Assembly: GCA_913057785.1 (NCBI GenBank)
Contig: CAJXPD010000053.1
Span: 1-44,269 of the forward strand
Origin: an uncultured Lewinella sp.
GTDB lineage: Bacteria > Bacteroidota > Bacteroidia > Chitinophagales > Saprospiraceae
DNA length: 44,269 nt
Reading direction: 5' to 3'
Shown here piece by piece: positions 34,118-44,237 of this stretch (position 1 is the stretch's first letter; each line of letters begins with the position of its first letter). The notes under the pieces are model-generated. The model ran no database searches. It worked only from the letters and a program-made list of their open reading frames with translations, and was not told where the DNA came from. Both the position numbers and the translations under genes were made by a program.

Positions 34118-34129
34118 TCATAAAGCAAT

Positions 34130-34597
34130 ATGCCAACCTATAACTTATTGATCAACGGGACCACGCACGAGGTGGAAGCCCCTGGCGAAATGCCATTGCT
34201 TTGGGTGTTGAGGGATCTGCTACATTTGAAAGGAACTAAATACGGATGCGGTTTAGGGATTTGTGGGAGCTGTACGCTGATGGTTGAAGGAGAAGCGAGA
34301 AGGGCTTGCCTATTGCCCGTTCAGGCAATGGATCGACGGGCGATAACTACAATAGAAGGCCTTTCGGACAACAATGATCATCCCGTACAACAGGCCTGGC
34401 GGGAGGAGCATGTCCCACAATGTGGCTATTGTCAATCTGGACAGATTATGCAGGCCGTTGCGCTGCTGCAAAAGGACACCAACCCTAGTAATGAACAAAT
34501 CCAAGAAGCGATGTCTCAGGTGCTCTGTCGATGCGGTACCTATCCTCGCATTAAGAAGGCCATTCAATCAGCCATTGAATTATCAAAAAGACCATGA
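34130..34597 (+). CDS. Isoquinoline 1-oxidoreductase-type iron-sulfur subunit
   Basis: The 155-residue protein carries two 2Fe-2S clusters in the arrangement of the small subunit of molybdenum hydroxylases. The N-terminal plant-ferredoxin-like cluster uses Cys40, Cys45, Cys48 and Cys60 ([13 protein letters not shown]...C). The C-terminal helical cluster uses Cys98, Cys101, Cys133 and Cys135 (CGYCQSGQ...CRCGTYPRI). It passes electrons from the molybdenum centre. Its stop overlaps the start of the next gene by 4 bases. This pair resembles isoquinoline 1-oxidoreductase (IorAB) and membrane aldehyde oxidases. The usual cytochrome c subunit and a XdhC-type maturation gene are absent here. Confidence 0.92.
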   Translation: MPTYNLLINGTTHEVEAPGEMPLLWVLRDLLHLKGTKYGCGLGICGSCTLMVEGEARRACLLPVQAMDRRAITTIEGLSDNNDHPVQQAWREEHVPQCGYCQSGQIMQAVALLQKDTNPSNEQIQEAMSQVLCRCGTYPRIKKAIQSAIELSKRP

Positions 34598-36777
34598 TCA
34601 TGAACCGACGACTATTTTTAAGCACGGCAACTTTGGCTAGTGGGAGTTTGATTGTAGGGGTAAAGACGAGAGCAAATACCTTAATCTCTCCTAGCATCGA
34701 AGATTTCCAGCCCAATCGCTTATTGATTTTTCAAAAGGATGGATTAATACGGCTCATCACAAATAAAGCGGAGATGGGACAAGGGACCAATTCTAGTATA
34801 GCTCTCCTCGCGGCTGAAGAACTCTGTGTTCCGTTGGAATGGATCCGCCAGGAAGTGAGAATTCCAGATGAAAAGAGCTTTGTGGGCACTGGGGGAAGTT
34901 GGGGTATGGCTGGCTATTACCGGGGAGGCAGACCCATTTTTGCCACCGCTCGCCAACTATTTGTCAATGCTGCAGGAAAGTATTGGGCAGTGGATCCCTC
35001 TCAAGTGACGGTAACGGATGGCAAATTCAGACACCCGAGCAAGGCTGAAAGCTTAACGTATTCATCTTTGCTAGAACTCGCCAGCCAGCTGGAAGTTCCG
35101 GAAGAAGCCCCGCTAATTTCAGCTGGGGAATTTAAGTTCATTGGAAAACCCCATCCGCATGCCCACTTGGAGCAGCAATTGAATGGCACTTTAACTTATG
35201 GGGTAGACCAACAGGTGGACGGGATGCTGTATGCATCTATTGAGCGCTGTCCAGTCACAGGAGGGAAGTTGAAGGAGTTGGACAGTACTGCTACGCTCAA
35301 GTTTGCCGGTGTGAAAGCAGTTATTCCATTGGAGGGGACAGACTGGGAGGTTTACGATTATTTTCCAGCAGGAGTGGCTGTATTGGCGACCAATAGCTGG
35401 GCAGCACAGCAAGGTCGGCATTTGTTAGAAATCGAATGGGATCTTGGGGGGAATCAAAAACTAAATAATGCCTTCATACAGAAGCACTTTAGTGAGAAGC
35501 TGGATGAAGAAGGTGTCCTATTTCATGAGAAAGGTACCAAATCAGATACCGATGAAACAGGAACCACTTTGACAGCTATCTATGATACCCCCTTTTGGTC
35601 CCATAGCCCGATGGAACCGATGAACACCTTGGCTCATTATACAGTCGAAGGCTGTGAGATTTGGACCCCTTGCCATATGCAAAGTCGACTATTAGCAGCG
35701 ATTAAGAAGCTCACTGGGTTTTCAGATCAGCAGATTAAAATTCATACGACCTACCTTGGTGGAAGCTTCGGGAGGCGATTGCTAGTAGATTATGCCCTTG
35801 AGGCCCTCTTGCTATCCAAGGCAAGCGGTAAGCCCGTTCATTTACTAAATACCAGAATCGATGAGACCCAACAAGGGCACTACATGCCTGCGGGTAAATA
35901 CCGTATGAAAAGTAGTATAAAGGGAGGTCGCCCAACGAGCCTCAATATGAAAGTAGTAAGCCTGAGTATTTATGCGCAGAGAGAGCCTGATCAGTTGAAA
36001 GATGGAGTGGATCATTCCCTTGGAGATGACTTTTTGAGGTATCCTTATGAGATACCTCACTTGAAGTACGAACAGGTACTCGCTAACAATATCCAGATCC
36101 CTGCCTTATGGTGGCGAGGCACTTTCGCAAATACTGCCGGATTTGTTATGGAAAGTTGGATTGATGAATTAGCGCATATTGGGCAGGCTGATCCATTGGA
36201 GTTTCGCCTTTCTCTCTTGCAGGAAACCGATGGTTTGATACAGGTTCGTGGAGAGGAAATGATGGATAAGGGCATATTTCGGCAAGTAATAGAGGAGGTG
36301 GCCAAGTTATCCAACTGGAAGGAGGAACGAAAGAAGAATCATGGGAAAGGAGTGGCGGCCTGCTTTACCTTTTTCGAATCCTATGCCGCCATTGTGGCTG
36401 AAGTGAGTGTGGTGGGAAAGAAAAAACTCCATATCCACAAGCTCAGCTGTGTGGTAGAATGCGGTCAAGTAGTGAATCCAAATCTAGTGCGTGCCCAAGT
36501 GGAAGGTGGGATTGTTTTTGCATTATCGGCTATGCTGAAAGCTTCGATTAATTTCGAAGGCGGTAGAGTGGTAGAACATAGTTTTGGCGATTATCCAACT
36601 TTAATTTATGAAGAATGCCCAGAAATTGAGATCCTGCTACTTCCCTCCAACCGCCCGGCCTGCGGGGCGGGTGAGTTGTCTAATATTCCCACCTTCGCTG
36701 CGGTAACCAATGCTATTTTCGATGCTTGCGGCTTGCGGGTGCGATCTTTGCCGCTTAGTCGGCATATGGAGGTATAG
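34594..36777 (+). CDS. Isoquinoline 1-oxidoreductase-type molybdopterin subunit, Tat signal
   Basis: The 727-residue protein is the catalytic molybdenum-cofactor subunit. The N terminus [20 protein letters not shown] is a twin-arginine signal (RRLFL), so the folded enzyme is probably exported to the periplasm. Family motifs include [38 protein letters not shown] in the cofactor pocket and the C-terminal GAGELSNIP with the catalytic Glu. It hydroxylates an N-heterocycle or aldehyde at a carbon, with water as oxygen source. The real substrate is unknown. ATG at 34594 overlaps the small-subunit gene; ATG at 34600 is an equal alternative. Confidence 0.92.
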   Translation: MIMNRRLFLSTATLASGSLIVGVKTRANTLISPSIEDFQPNRLLIFQKDGLIRLITNKAEMGQGTNSSIALLAAEELCVPLEWIRQEVRIPDEKSFVGTGGSWGMAGYYRGGRPIFATARQLFVNAAGKYWAVDPSQVTVTDGKFRHPSKAESLTYSSLLELASQLEVPEEAPLISAGEFKFIGKPHPHAHLEQQLNGTLTYGVDQQVDGMLYASIERCPVTGGKLKELDSTATLKFAGVKAVIPLEGTDWEVYDYFPAGVAVLATNSWAAQQGRHLLEIEWDLGGNQKLNNAFIQKHFSEKLDEEGVLFHEKGTKSDTDETGTTLTAIYDTPFWSHSPMEPMNTLAHYTVEGCEIWTPCHMQSRLLAAIKKLTGFSDQQIKIHTTYLGGSFGRRLLVDYALEALLLSKASGKPVHLLNTRIDETQQGHYMPAGKYRMKSSIKGGRPTSLNMKVVSLSIYAQREPDQLKDGVDHSLGDDFLRYPYEIPHLKYEQVLANNIQIPALWWRGTFANTAGFVMESWIDELAHIGQADPLEFRLSLLQETDGLIQVRGEEMMDKGIFRQVIEEVAKLSNWKEERKKNHGKGVAACFTFFESYAAIVAEVSVVGKKKLHIHKLSCVVECGQVVNPNLVRAQVEGGIVFALSAMLKASINFEGGRVVEHSFGDYPTLIYEECPEIEILLLPSNRPACGAGELSNIPTFAAVTNAIFDACGLRVRSLPLSRHMEV

Positions 36778-36787
36778 TATGTACAGA

Positions 36788-36814
36788 AGAAGGCTTATCT
36801 GAAGCCTTCTTTTT
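36788..36814 (+). terminator. Terminator of the molybdenum hydroxylase operon
   Basis: AGAAGGCTT (36788-36796) and AAGCCTTCT (36802-36810) form a perfect 9-bp stem with a 5-base loop, followed directly by TTTT. It isolates this operon from the hut operon that begins 70 bases later. Confidence 0.85.
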
Positions 36815-36856
36815 GATGATTTACTTGCATAAGCAACAAAAATTTCGCTACTTTGT

Positions 36857-36868
36857 ATAAGTGCTTAT
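36857..36868. promoter_or_regulatory. Candidate operator of the MarR-GNAT/hut operon
   Basis: ATAAGTGCTTAT is a palindrome with one mismatched base pair, 15 bases before the MarR-GNAT start codon and just after a TACTTTG box similar to a -7 element. MarR proteins typically bind such AT-rich palindromes at their own promoters. No test of specificity is possible here. Confidence 0.4.
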
Positions 36869-36883
36869 ATAAATGCTTTTACA

Positions 36884-37738
36884 ATGAACTTCTACAAGGC
36901 TGCTGGAGGACTCATACTAGGGACAAGATTGAAGCGATTGAGCGATCGCTTTTTACAGGAGGTGGGTCAGATATATCAACAGTTAGAGATCGAATTTGAA
37001 CCCAGTTGGTTTCCGGTATTTTTCCTTATGCGAGAAAAAGGGGACTTATCTATGACAGATATTGCTTCTGCTATGGATGTTTCACATTCTGCTATTAGTC
37101 AGATGATAAGCAGTTTGCGAAAGCGGGAATTGATACAGTTGGTAGAAGATCCACAAGATGCCCGTAGGAAGAAGGTAAGTCTGACCCATCTTGGAGAAAA
37201 CCTTCTACAAAAGGTGATTCCAGTTTGGCATTCTATGCAGTTAGCGATGCCTAGTTTGTGGGAGAGTGATAGCCGGCGGCAAGCTCAGTTCTTGGATGAA
37301 TTGGGTGCATTGGAAGAAAGGTTATCCCAGAAGGTTTTTTCTGCTAAGACCTTAGCGCTGGTACCGGAAATTGATTATGAGTTGGTACGATGGGATACAT
37401 CCAAACCTGATGCTGCATTTGAGGCATTCAAGCTGGAAAGTGACGGCCAATTCGATGATTTGCCTGAAGGGGTAGAGGTTTGGCTCACCAAATACAAGGG
37501 GCAAGTGATCGGAGCTTTGGCTATCCTGCCACAATCCGATCAAGCGTTACATCTGTGGCAGGTTTTTGTGCAGATAGAATATCGTCGTAAAGGGTTGGCT
37601 ACTAGTATGATTAAAGAGGCGCTGCGTACGCTCGATACCGTTAATAATGCGGAACTGAAGGTAGAAGATCCACAATTACCTTTGATTCAACTCCTAATCA
37701 AGGCTAAGGTCACCTTTACCGTTGCGCCTAATAAATAG
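36884..37738 (+). CDS. MarR-GNAT fusion regulator of the hut operon
   Basis: The 284-residue protein joins two domains. Residues 1-145 form a MarR winged helix: GDLSMTDIASAMDVSHSAISQMISSLRKRELIQ with the wing VEDPQDARRKKVSLT. Residues about 165-284 form a GNAT acetyltransferase-like domain with the CoA-binding motif YRRKGLATSMI preceded by LWQVFVQI. The stop is 6 bases before hutH, so it is the first gene of the hut operon. It is most likely the regulator of histidine breakdown, in place of a HutC-type repressor. It might also acetylate a small molecule or sense acetyl-CoA through the GNAT part. A palindrome at 36857-36868 is a candidate operator. Confidence 0.88.
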   Translation: MNFYKAAGGLILGTRLKRLSDRFLQEVGQIYQQLEIEFEPSWFPVFFLMREKGDLSMTDIASAMDVSHSAISQMISSLRKRELIQLVEDPQDARRKKVSLTHLGENLLQKVIPVWHSMQLAMPSLWESDSRRQAQFLDELGALEERLSQKVFSAKTLALVPEIDYELVRWDTSKPDAAFEAFKLESDGQFDDLPEGVEVWLTKYKGQVIGALAILPQSDQALHLWQVFVQIEYRRKGLATSMIKEALRTLDTVNNAELKVEDPQLPLIQLLIKAKVTFTVAPNK

Positions 37739-37744
37739 CAGCTT

Positions 37745-39319
37745 ATGAACAAACAAAATTTTCGTTATGGAGTGGATCAACTTTCGATTGGATTAGCGTT
37801 AGAAATTGCTGAGGGAAGACTAGCTGGGATTTTGAATAAAGAAGCCTGCGAAAAGATACAGCAAAGTCGCGCATGGGTGAATGCGGTAGTAAGCAATGAG
37901 CAAGTAGTCTATGGCGTCACCACTGGTTTCGGGCCCCTTTGTACGACTTTAGTAGCCAAGGAATTGACTCAGGAATTACAGCATAATCTCCTTAAAAGCC
38001 ACAGTGTTGGGGTAGGCAAGCCCATCCCTAAGAAGGTGGCCAAATTGATGCTGATACTGAAAGCACAAGCTTTGTCGCAAGGCTACTCAGGGATCAGACT
38101 GCAGACCCTGGAGCGGATACTATGGCATATTGACAATGATGTAATTCCCTTCGTGCCTGAAAAAGGATCTGTTGGCGCTTCTGGGGACTTGGCTCCTCTC
38201 TCACACCTCTTCCTACCGCTAATTGGCCTTGGTAAAGTATACCATCAAGGAAGCTACCAGCCGACGGGTGCTGTGCTGCAGGCGCATGGCTTGTCCCCGC
38301 TTCAGCTAGAGGCAAAAGAAGGCCTAGCCTTGATCAATGGCACACAATTCATGGCGGCTTATGGTATTGTTGTGGCAGAGCGTCTACAACGCTGCTTGGA
38401 CCAAGCAGATATTACCGCAGCTATGATGCTGGAGGCCTTGACGGGTTCGGCTAAACCTTTTCATGCTGATCTTCATCGCCTGCGCCCTCATCCTGGCTGC
38501 AACTATGTGGCGGAGCGGCTACGTCAGTTGCTGCATGGCTCAGCCATTATGAAATCTCACGAGAATTGCGAACGAGTCCAAGATCCCTACTCCCTGCGCT
38601 GCATCCCACAAGTACATGGTGCCTCTCGGCAGGCTTGGCGTCACCTCAAAGAAAGCATTCACACCGAAATCAACTCCGTCACCGATAATCCGATTATCCT
38701 AGATGATATCAATATCATCAGTGGGGGGAATTTCCATGGCCAACCCATTGCTCTACCATTAGACTATGCAGCAATGGCGGCGGCAGAGATCGGCAACATC
38801 GCGGACCGGCGTATTTACTTGAGTATTGAAGGCAAAATGCCCGGAGTCCCTAAGCTGCTGATGGATGAAGTAGGCCTTAATTCCGGCTTCATGATTCCCC
38901 AGTATACGACGGCAGCTCTAGTCAGTGAGAATAAGAGTCTTTGCTTCCCCGCCTCTGTAGACAGTGTTCCAACATCCTTAGGACAAGAAGATCATGTCAG
39001 CATGGGGTCGATCAGCGGACGGAAGGCATACCAAGTAGTACACAACCTGGAGCAGATCTTAGGGATTGAACTATTGTACGCGGCACAAGGCTTGGATTTT
39101 CATCGCCCACTACGCTCAAGTGTCCTAGTTGAAGCCTGTTACGAGTCAGTCAGATCTAAGATTTCACATCGCACTTCTGATACTCTTTTTGAGGAAGAAT
39201 TAGAAATAGTTATTCAGATGGTAAGTGAAGGTCAGCTGCAACAACTGACGGATGAACTAGCTGAACAACATCAAATTTTATTTAAAAACAGTACCCATGA
39301 ATTATACGGACTTTATTAA
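37745..39319 (+). CDS. hutH: Histidine ammonia-lyase
   Basis: The 524-residue enzyme removes ammonia from L-histidine to give urocanate, the first step of histidine use. The electrophilic MIO cofactor forms from the Ala-Ser-Gly triad seen as Ala145-Ser146-Gly147 in [14 protein letters not shown]. Other signatures are [11 protein letters not shown] (with the catalytic Tyr), [26 protein letters not shown] and [11 protein letters not shown]. The stop codon lies inside hutU, with a 23-base overlap. Aromatic lyase relatives look similar, but the hut neighbourhood settles the call. Confidence 0.97.
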   Translation: MNKQNFRYGVDQLSIGLALEIAEGRLAGILNKEACEKIQQSRAWVNAVVSNEQVVYGVTTGFGPLCTTLVAKELTQELQHNLLKSHSVGVGKPIPKKVAKLMLILKAQALSQGYSGIRLQTLERILWHIDNDVIPFVPEKGSVGASGDLAPLSHLFLPLIGLGKVYHQGSYQPTGAVLQAHGLSPLQLEAKEGLALINGTQFMAAYGIVVAERLQRCLDQADITAAMMLEALTGSAKPFHADLHRLRPHPGCNYVAERLRQLLHGSAIMKSHENCERVQDPYSLRCIPQVHGASRQAWRHLKESIHTEINSVTDNPIILDDINIISGGNFHGQPIALPLDYAAMAAAEIGNIADRRIYLSIEGKMPGVPKLLMDEVGLNSGFMIPQYTTAALVSENKSLCFPASVDSVPTSLGQEDHVSMGSISGRKAYQVVHNLEQILGIELLYAAQGLDFHRPLRSSVLVEACYESVRSKISHRTSDTLFEEELEIVIQMVSEGQLQQLTDELAEQHQILFKNSTHELYGLY

Positions 39320-40967
39320 AAAATATGCCTCCCATCCACATTATCTGGCGCCTAAAGGGCTTCAGCTCCATGCCAAATCCTGGCAAACTGAGGCAGCCTT
39401 GCGCATGCTGCTAAACAACCTGGATGCGGCTGTGGCGGAGGATCCTAATGAGCTAATCGTATACGGTGGAACAGGTCAGGCCGCACGGAATACATCTGCT
39501 TTGCAGCTAATCATAAAGGTGCTTCTGGAGTTGGATGAAGACCATAGTTTGTTGGTACAGTCCGGTAAACCTGTAGGTGTTGTTCGGACTCATCGAGATG
39601 CCCCACGGGTGTTAATCGCCAACAGTAACCTAGTACCAGCTTGGGCCAATTGGGAGCACTTTGAGGACCTGAAGGAAAGAGGACTTATGATGTTTGGTCA
39701 GATGACGGCCGGTAGTTGGATATATATTGGCACACAGGGAATCTTGCAAGGGACCTATGAGACTTTCGCTGCTTGTGGTCGAAAATACTTTCAAGACAAC
39801 CTTAAGCATCGATTGTTGGTTACGGGTGGATTGGGAGGAATGGGCGGTGCTCAACCCCTTGCAGCAACAATGGCGGGAGCAACCTTCCTGGGCGTAGACA
39901 TTGATCCTGCCCGAATTGAAAAAAGGATAGCTACTCGATACATTGATAAGATGACAGATAGCTATGAGGAGGCTATTGCTTGGGCTATGTCAGCCAAGGA
40001 AAAAGGTGAGGCAGTTTCCATCGGTCTTGTGGGTGATATCGGAGATGTACTGGAAAGGCTTTTAGCAGATGGGATTGTTCCTGATATCCTAACAGATCAA
40101 ACTTCAGCCCACGATCCGGTGCACGGCTATGTACCGAATGGAATGACCTTAGCAGAGGCGCAAACGCTTCGAAACAGTGATCCAATTTGTTATAAAGATC
40201 GATCCTTAAAATCCATGGCGAGGCATGTCGGCTTGATGTTGGAAATGCAAAAACAAGGGAGCATAGTCTTTGACTATGGCAATAACCTACGGGAGTTCGC
40301 TCGGCAAGGAGGGGAAGAAAATGCCTTCGATTTTCAGGGCTTTGTTCCGGAATTTATCCGCCCTCTTTTTTGCGAAGGCAAAGGGCCTTTCCGCTGGGCT
40401 GCCTTATCCGGCGACCCAGAAGATATTCATGTAACGGATCGTGCCTTGATGGAAGCCTTCCCAGAAAATATACACCTCATTAACTGGTTGAAGCAAGCGC
40501 AAGAGAAAGTAGCCTTTCAAGGTATCCCATGCCGAATCTGTTGGTTGGGTATGGGGGAAAGAGAAAAAGCTGGTTTGATATTCAACGATTTGGTTAAAAC
40601 AGGAGCGGTAAAAGCCCCGATCGTGATTGGAAGAGATCATCTGGATTGCGGTTCGGTAGCCTCTCCGAATCGTGAAACGGAAGGCATGATGGATGGTAGT
40701 GATGCCGTCTCCGACTGGCCCTTGCTCAATTTGATGTCTAATACTGCTGGTGGAGCAACCTGGGTTTCCTTCCATCATGGTGGAGGGGTAGGTATGGGAT
40801 TTTCGCAGCACGCGGGTATGGTTATTCTAGCTGATGGGACTGAAGAGGCTGCCGAAAGACTAAGAAGGTGTTTGTACAACGATCCAGCTATGGGCATATT
40901 TCGACATGCCGACGCCGGGTATGAGTTAGCTCAACATACTGGGCGGGAACATGCCTTGCTTCTATAA
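39297..40967 (+). CDS. hutU: Urocanate hydratase
   Basis: The 556-residue enzyme adds water to urocanate with a tightly bound NAD+, giving imidazolonepropionate. Seen are the start region YVAPKG-like ([24 protein letters not shown]), [54 protein letters not shown] for nucleotide binding, and the cysteine-containing [10 protein letters not shown]. Length is standard. The ATG lies inside the hutH gene, 23 bases before its stop, so the two are translationally coupled. Confidence 0.97.
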   Translation: MNYTDFIKKYASHPHYLAPKGLQLHAKSWQTEAALRMLLNNLDAAVAEDPNELIVYGGTGQAARNTSALQLIIKVLLELDEDHSLLVQSGKPVGVVRTHRDAPRVLIANSNLVPAWANWEHFEDLKERGLMMFGQMTAGSWIYIGTQGILQGTYETFAACGRKYFQDNLKHRLLVTGGLGGMGGAQPLAATMAGATFLGVDIDPARIEKRIATRYIDKMTDSYEEAIAWAMSAKEKGEAVSIGLVGDIGDVLERLLADGIVPDILTDQTSAHDPVHGYVPNGMTLAEAQTLRNSDPICYKDRSLKSMARHVGLMLEMQKQGSIVFDYGNNLREFARQGGEENAFDFQGFVPEFIRPLFCEGKGPFRWAALSGDPEDIHVTDRALMEAFPENIHLINWLKQAQEKVAFQGIPCRICWLGMGEREKAGLIFNDLVKTGAVKAPIVIGRDHLDCGSVASPNRETEGMMDGSDAVSDWPLLNLMSNTAGGATWVSFHHGGGVGMGFSQHAGMVILADGTEEAAERLRRCLYNDPAMGIFRHADAGYELAQHTGREHALLL

Positions 40968-40987
40968 AATCCTTAATAGAACTCAAG

Positions 40988-42226
40988 ATGTCTAATGCAA
41001 TAGCTATCGGCCCTTTCGCACAGATCATTACGATGAAAGGGCTTCCCCTAAAGGGCGCTTTATCTGATGACCAACTCGAGATTGTAGAGGATGGGGCTTT
41101 ATTAGTGGAGAGTGGTCGAGTATCGGCAGTCGCTAAAGCTAAAGCCATTCGATCGATGGCTACGGAAGTTGGGGCTACATGGCATGAATTGGAAAAGCCG
41201 CAGGTTGCGACCCCTGGGCTGATCGATGCGCATACGCATATCTGTTTTGCCGGTTCGAGAGCCAAAGATTATGCAGCACGGTCTGCGGGTAAAACGTATT
41301 TGGAAATCGCGCAAGCCGGTGGCGGGATTTGGGATACGGTCTTGAAAACTCGAGCTGCGTCCCAAGAGGAGCTCAGCAAATCAGTCTTACAGAGGAGTGC
41401 TCGTCTTCTTCAATCGGGTATTACCACGGTGGAAGTCAAGAGCGGATATGCGTTGACCGTTGAAGGAGAGCTGAAGATGTTGAGGGCCATCCAAGCTGCT
41501 CGTGAGCGTGGCCCGATAGACATTATCCCTACCTGCTTGCCTGCCCATATTGTCCCGAAGGATTTTGGTGGGAATGCCATGGAATACGTAGCGTATCTAC
41601 TCGCCGAATTTTTTCCAATCGTGCAGCGTGAGCAATTAGCTAAACGCGCTGACATTTTTGTGGAGGCCGAGGCATTTGGTTTGGCAGAAGCTAGACACTA
41701 CCTATCCACTTTGCAGGAGCGAGGATTTGATCTCACGGTGCACGCCGATCAGTTTAGTGTCGGTGGTAGTCAAGTAGCTATAGATTGCGGGGCTTATAGC
41801 GCCGATCATTTAGAAGCTTCTGGAGAAACTGAAATTCAGGCTTTGGCCAAGAGTGATGTTATCCCTGTTGCCTTACCTGGCGCTTCCTTGGGGCTTGGTT
41901 GTGCTTTTACTCCCGGTCGTCGATTATTAGACGCTGGGGCCTCGCTCGCGATCGCTTCGGACTGGAATCCTGGCTCAGCTCCCATGGGCGATCTGCTGAC
42001 AAGTGCAAGCATTTTTGGGATGGCGGAGAAACTCAGTTTAGCTGAAGTACTATCGGGGATAACTTTTAGAGGGGCCGCTGCCTTAGGCTTGAATGATCGT
42101 GGAAGATTGGTTGAAGGCCAATTGGCGGATATCACCGGATTTGAAACGACGGATTATCGAGAGATCTTTTATCAACAAGGGCAGCTGCGGCCAAGCTCTG
42201 TATGGAAAAAAGGGCAGTTAATTTAG
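40988..42226 (+). CDS. hutI: Imidazolonepropionase
   Basis: The 412-residue metal-dependent amidohydrolase opens the imidazolone ring to N-formimino-L-glutamate. The metal site motif DAHTHICFAGSRAKDYAAR is present, followed by the typical GGGIWDTVLKTR, GITTVEVKSGYAL, LTVHADQFSVGGSQ and SDWNPGSAPMGDLL. The start 20 bases after the hutU stop is in a clean position, and the length is normal. Confidence 0.96.
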   Translation: MSNAIAIGPFAQIITMKGLPLKGALSDDQLEIVEDGALLVESGRVSAVAKAKAIRSMATEVGATWHELEKPQVATPGLIDAHTHICFAGSRAKDYAARSAGKTYLEIAQAGGGIWDTVLKTRAASQEELSKSVLQRSARLLQSGITTVEVKSGYALTVEGELKMLRAIQAARERGPIDIIPTCLPAHIVPKDFGGNAMEYVAYLLAEFFPIVQREQLAKRADIFVEAEAFGLAEARHYLSTLQERGFDLTVHADQFSVGGSQVAIDCGAYSADHLEASGETEIQALAKSDVIPVALPGASLGLGCAFTPGRRLLDAGASLAIASDWNPGSAPMGDLLTSASIFGMAEKLSLAEVLSGITFRGAAALGLNDRGRLVEGQLADITGFETTDYREIFYQQGQLRPSSVWKKGQLI

Positions 42227-42237
42227 GTTAGGAAGTT

Positions 42238-43218
42238 ATGGTAAAATCAAGCTATTATCAAGCAGGGGATGCCAAGCAATGGATTGGTCGAATGGATACA
42301 GAAGTTGACCTTAGAGTGCATCAGCGAGTCTCTGTTGTGGATCTCAATGAAAATTGGAATTCAAAAGGGGTAGCAGCTGTCCTTGGCTTCTGTAGTGAAG
42401 AAGGCGTTCGTCGTAATAAAGGCCGGGTTGGGGCTGCCGATGGACCCTCCGCCTTGCGAAAAGCACTAAGTAACTTTGCTTGGCACTTCTCAAAGGATTT
42501 TGACCTTGTGGATACTGGAAATGTTTTCTGTCGCGACGGAAATCTGGAGGTAGCACAAGATACTTTGGCTGAAGCTGTTTCTCACCTTCTTGGATTGGGG
42601 GCCTTCCCATTAGTTCTGGGAGGGGGGCATGAGACCGCTTGGGGAAGTTACTTGGGCCTTCGTCGGGCCTTTGGGACTGAAGCCAAGATCGGCATCGTCA
42701 ATATCGATGCCCATTTTGACCTTCGAACACCGATTGAAGCGGGTAATTCCGGGACGCCTTTCTGGCAAATGGCGGATTGGGCAAAGGCGCATGCCGCTAA
42801 CTTTGGCTATCTCTGCTTAGGGATAAACCCTACGGGTAATACGCGATCCCTTTTCGATGTCGCGGATGCCTTGGGCGTTGAGTACCTGACAACTGATCAG
42901 CTTTCCTCTGCCCCACATAACAGTGTACCGCAGCAACTTAGGCAGTTTGTACAGGCCCATGATTATATATACCTGTCTATCGATTTAGATGCATTTGATG
43001 CTGCCTTTGCGCCAGGTGTCAGTGCTCCGGCCAGCCTGGGGTTGTATCCGCTGCAAGTCTTGCCTTGGCTGAAATACATCACTGCTTCCGCTAAGCTAGT
43101 CCTCTGCGATATCTGCGAGCTAAACCCCTCCTTTGACATAGATCAACGTACGGCGAAGTTAGGGGCGAGCTTAGGGTATCGGATTTTGCAAAATCTAGTT
43201 TCTACTAGGGCCATCTAG
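42238..43218 (+). CDS. hutG: Formimidoylglutamase (arginase/agmatinase family)
   Basis: The 326-residue ureohydrolase splits N-formimino-L-glutamate into glutamate and formamide with a dinuclear Mn centre. Metal-binding motifs are all present: GGGHETAWG, NIDAHFDLR and SIDLDAFDAAFAPG. Its place after hutI, with 11 bases between, supports the HutG role rather than agmatinase. No ftcD or hutF gene is seen, so this operon uses the one-step route to glutamate. The 3' end overlaps the convergent sigma factor gene by 24 bases. Confidence 0.95.
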   Translation: MVKSSYYQAGDAKQWIGRMDTEVDLRVHQRVSVVDLNENWNSKGVAAVLGFCSEEGVRRNKGRVGAADGPSALRKALSNFAWHFSKDFDLVDTGNVFCRDGNLEVAQDTLAEAVSHLLGLGAFPLVLGGGHETAWGSYLGLRRAFGTEAKIGIVNIDAHFDLRTPIEAGNSGTPFWQMADWAKAHAANFGYLCLGINPTGNTRSLFDVADALGVEYLTTDQLSSAPHNSVPQQLRQFVQAHDYIYLSIDLDAFDAAFAPGVSAPASLGLYPLQVLPWLKYITASAKLVLCDICELNPSFDIDQRTAKLGASLGYRILQNLVSTRAI

Positions 43219-44052
43219 ATCAAAGATGTCCTTCACCGCTTTGGAGGCGAGTAGGTCCTTGATCGATTCCATGAGGTCTGGGCTCTTCAGAAAGGGATGA
43301 CTTTGATACAAAGCGCGATACTGTTCCATCATATCTTCTTGATAAGCCTCCAGTTTTGTACCGATCACTTTATCGATAGTGGCGATTGTGTTTTTCTGGA
43401 AGTGGAGATGAACGGGGTCAACATAACCTTGTTTGATAAAACCTACCGTTTTCTTCGCACAGCGACAAGGGTTATTCTTGTTGATAAGACCACATTTTTC
43501 TTGCATGAAGCTGTAAAGGTCTTTCTTCACCCGGTGCAATTTTACCCTGAAGTTGGCTCTGGAAATTTCCATGATCTCTGCTCCAACCGTATCGGGTAAC
43601 TCCAGCAACTCTCCAATAATGTAGACCATTCGCTGTTCGGGGGTGAGGCAAAGCAACATGCCCTTCATACAGCTCAGCTTGGCTTCCTTAACCACCAAGC
43701 TATGTTCCACACCCTGAAAGTTTTGTGGTAAGGCCGTATCAGGCGTTTGATCCAGTCCCGCGGCAAATGCTTCAAAGGATAGGACTGTCTTGTTACTCCG
43801 TTTCAGGTTAAGAAAATGATTCTTAATGATGCGATAGAGCCAGGTTCTAAATTCGCTATTCCCTTTGAAATTACTCAACTTGGTGATCGCCTTGATCAAC
43901 ACTTCTTGACTAAGGTCGGCTGCGTCCTGGCGATCCCCGGTAAAGGCCAAGGCGATATTAAATACCCAATCTTGGTGTCTTTTGATCAGGTCTTCTAGAG
44001 CGGACTTTTCTCCCGCTAAGGCGGCTTGGATTAATTCTTTATCTGAAGTCAT
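43195..44052 (-). CDS. Sigma-70 family factor with a cysteine-containing C-terminal extension
   Basis: The 285-residue protein has sigma region 2 (LIKRHQDWVFNIALAFTGDRQDAADLSQEVLIKAITKL and FRTWLYRIIKNHFLNLKR) and region 4 (LTPEQRMVYIIGELLELPDTVGAEIMEISRANFRVKLHRVKKDL). After region 4 there are about 100 extra residues, beginning with MQEKCGLINKNNPCRCAKK, where three cysteines could bind zinc or sense redox state, followed by a helical tail. This extension sets it apart from a minimal ECF factor. No anti-sigma gene is adjacent. Two palindromes with a GACTAGTC centre lie upstream. Its end overlaps hutG by 24 bases, antisense. Confidence 0.9.
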   Translation of the reverse strand: MTSDKELIQAALAGEKSALEDLIKRHQDWVFNIALAFTGDRQDAADLSQEVLIKAITKLSNFKGNSEFRTWLYRIIKNHFLNLKRSNKTVLSFEAFAAGLDQTPDTALPQNFQGVEHSLVVKEAKLSCMKGMLLCLTPEQRMVYIIGELLELPDTVGAEIMEISRANFRVKLHRVKKDLYSFMQEKCGLINKNNPCRCAKKTVGFIKQGYVDPVHLHFQKNTIATIDKVIGTKLEAYQEDMMEQYRALYQSHPFLKSPDLMESIKDLLASKAVKDIFDLDGPSRN

Positions 44053-44064
44053 AGATTTTTTTGC

Positions 44065-44096
44065 TCACCCACCCTGACTAGTCACCGGGTGGGTGA
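44065..44096. promoter_or_regulatory. Palindrome A upstream of the sigma factor gene
   Basis: The outer arms TCACCCACCC (44065-44074) and GGGTGGGTGA (44087-44096) are exact reverse complements. The inner 12-mer TGACTAGTCACC is shared with palindrome B. The site lies 12-43 bases before the sigma gene start, so it could be an operator or a leader hairpin. Confidence 0.6.
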
Positions 44097-44237
44097 TTGG
44101 ATTCAAGGTAGCAATTTTCAACCTATTTGCTATTAACAACTCGGGGGTGAGGGTTGAGCTATTTTGATGATTAACTTGCTGGTAATTAGGTGTTTGTAGG
44201 GTTGTTGTTTCTGCTTGTAGGAGCGTAGGTGGTCAAA

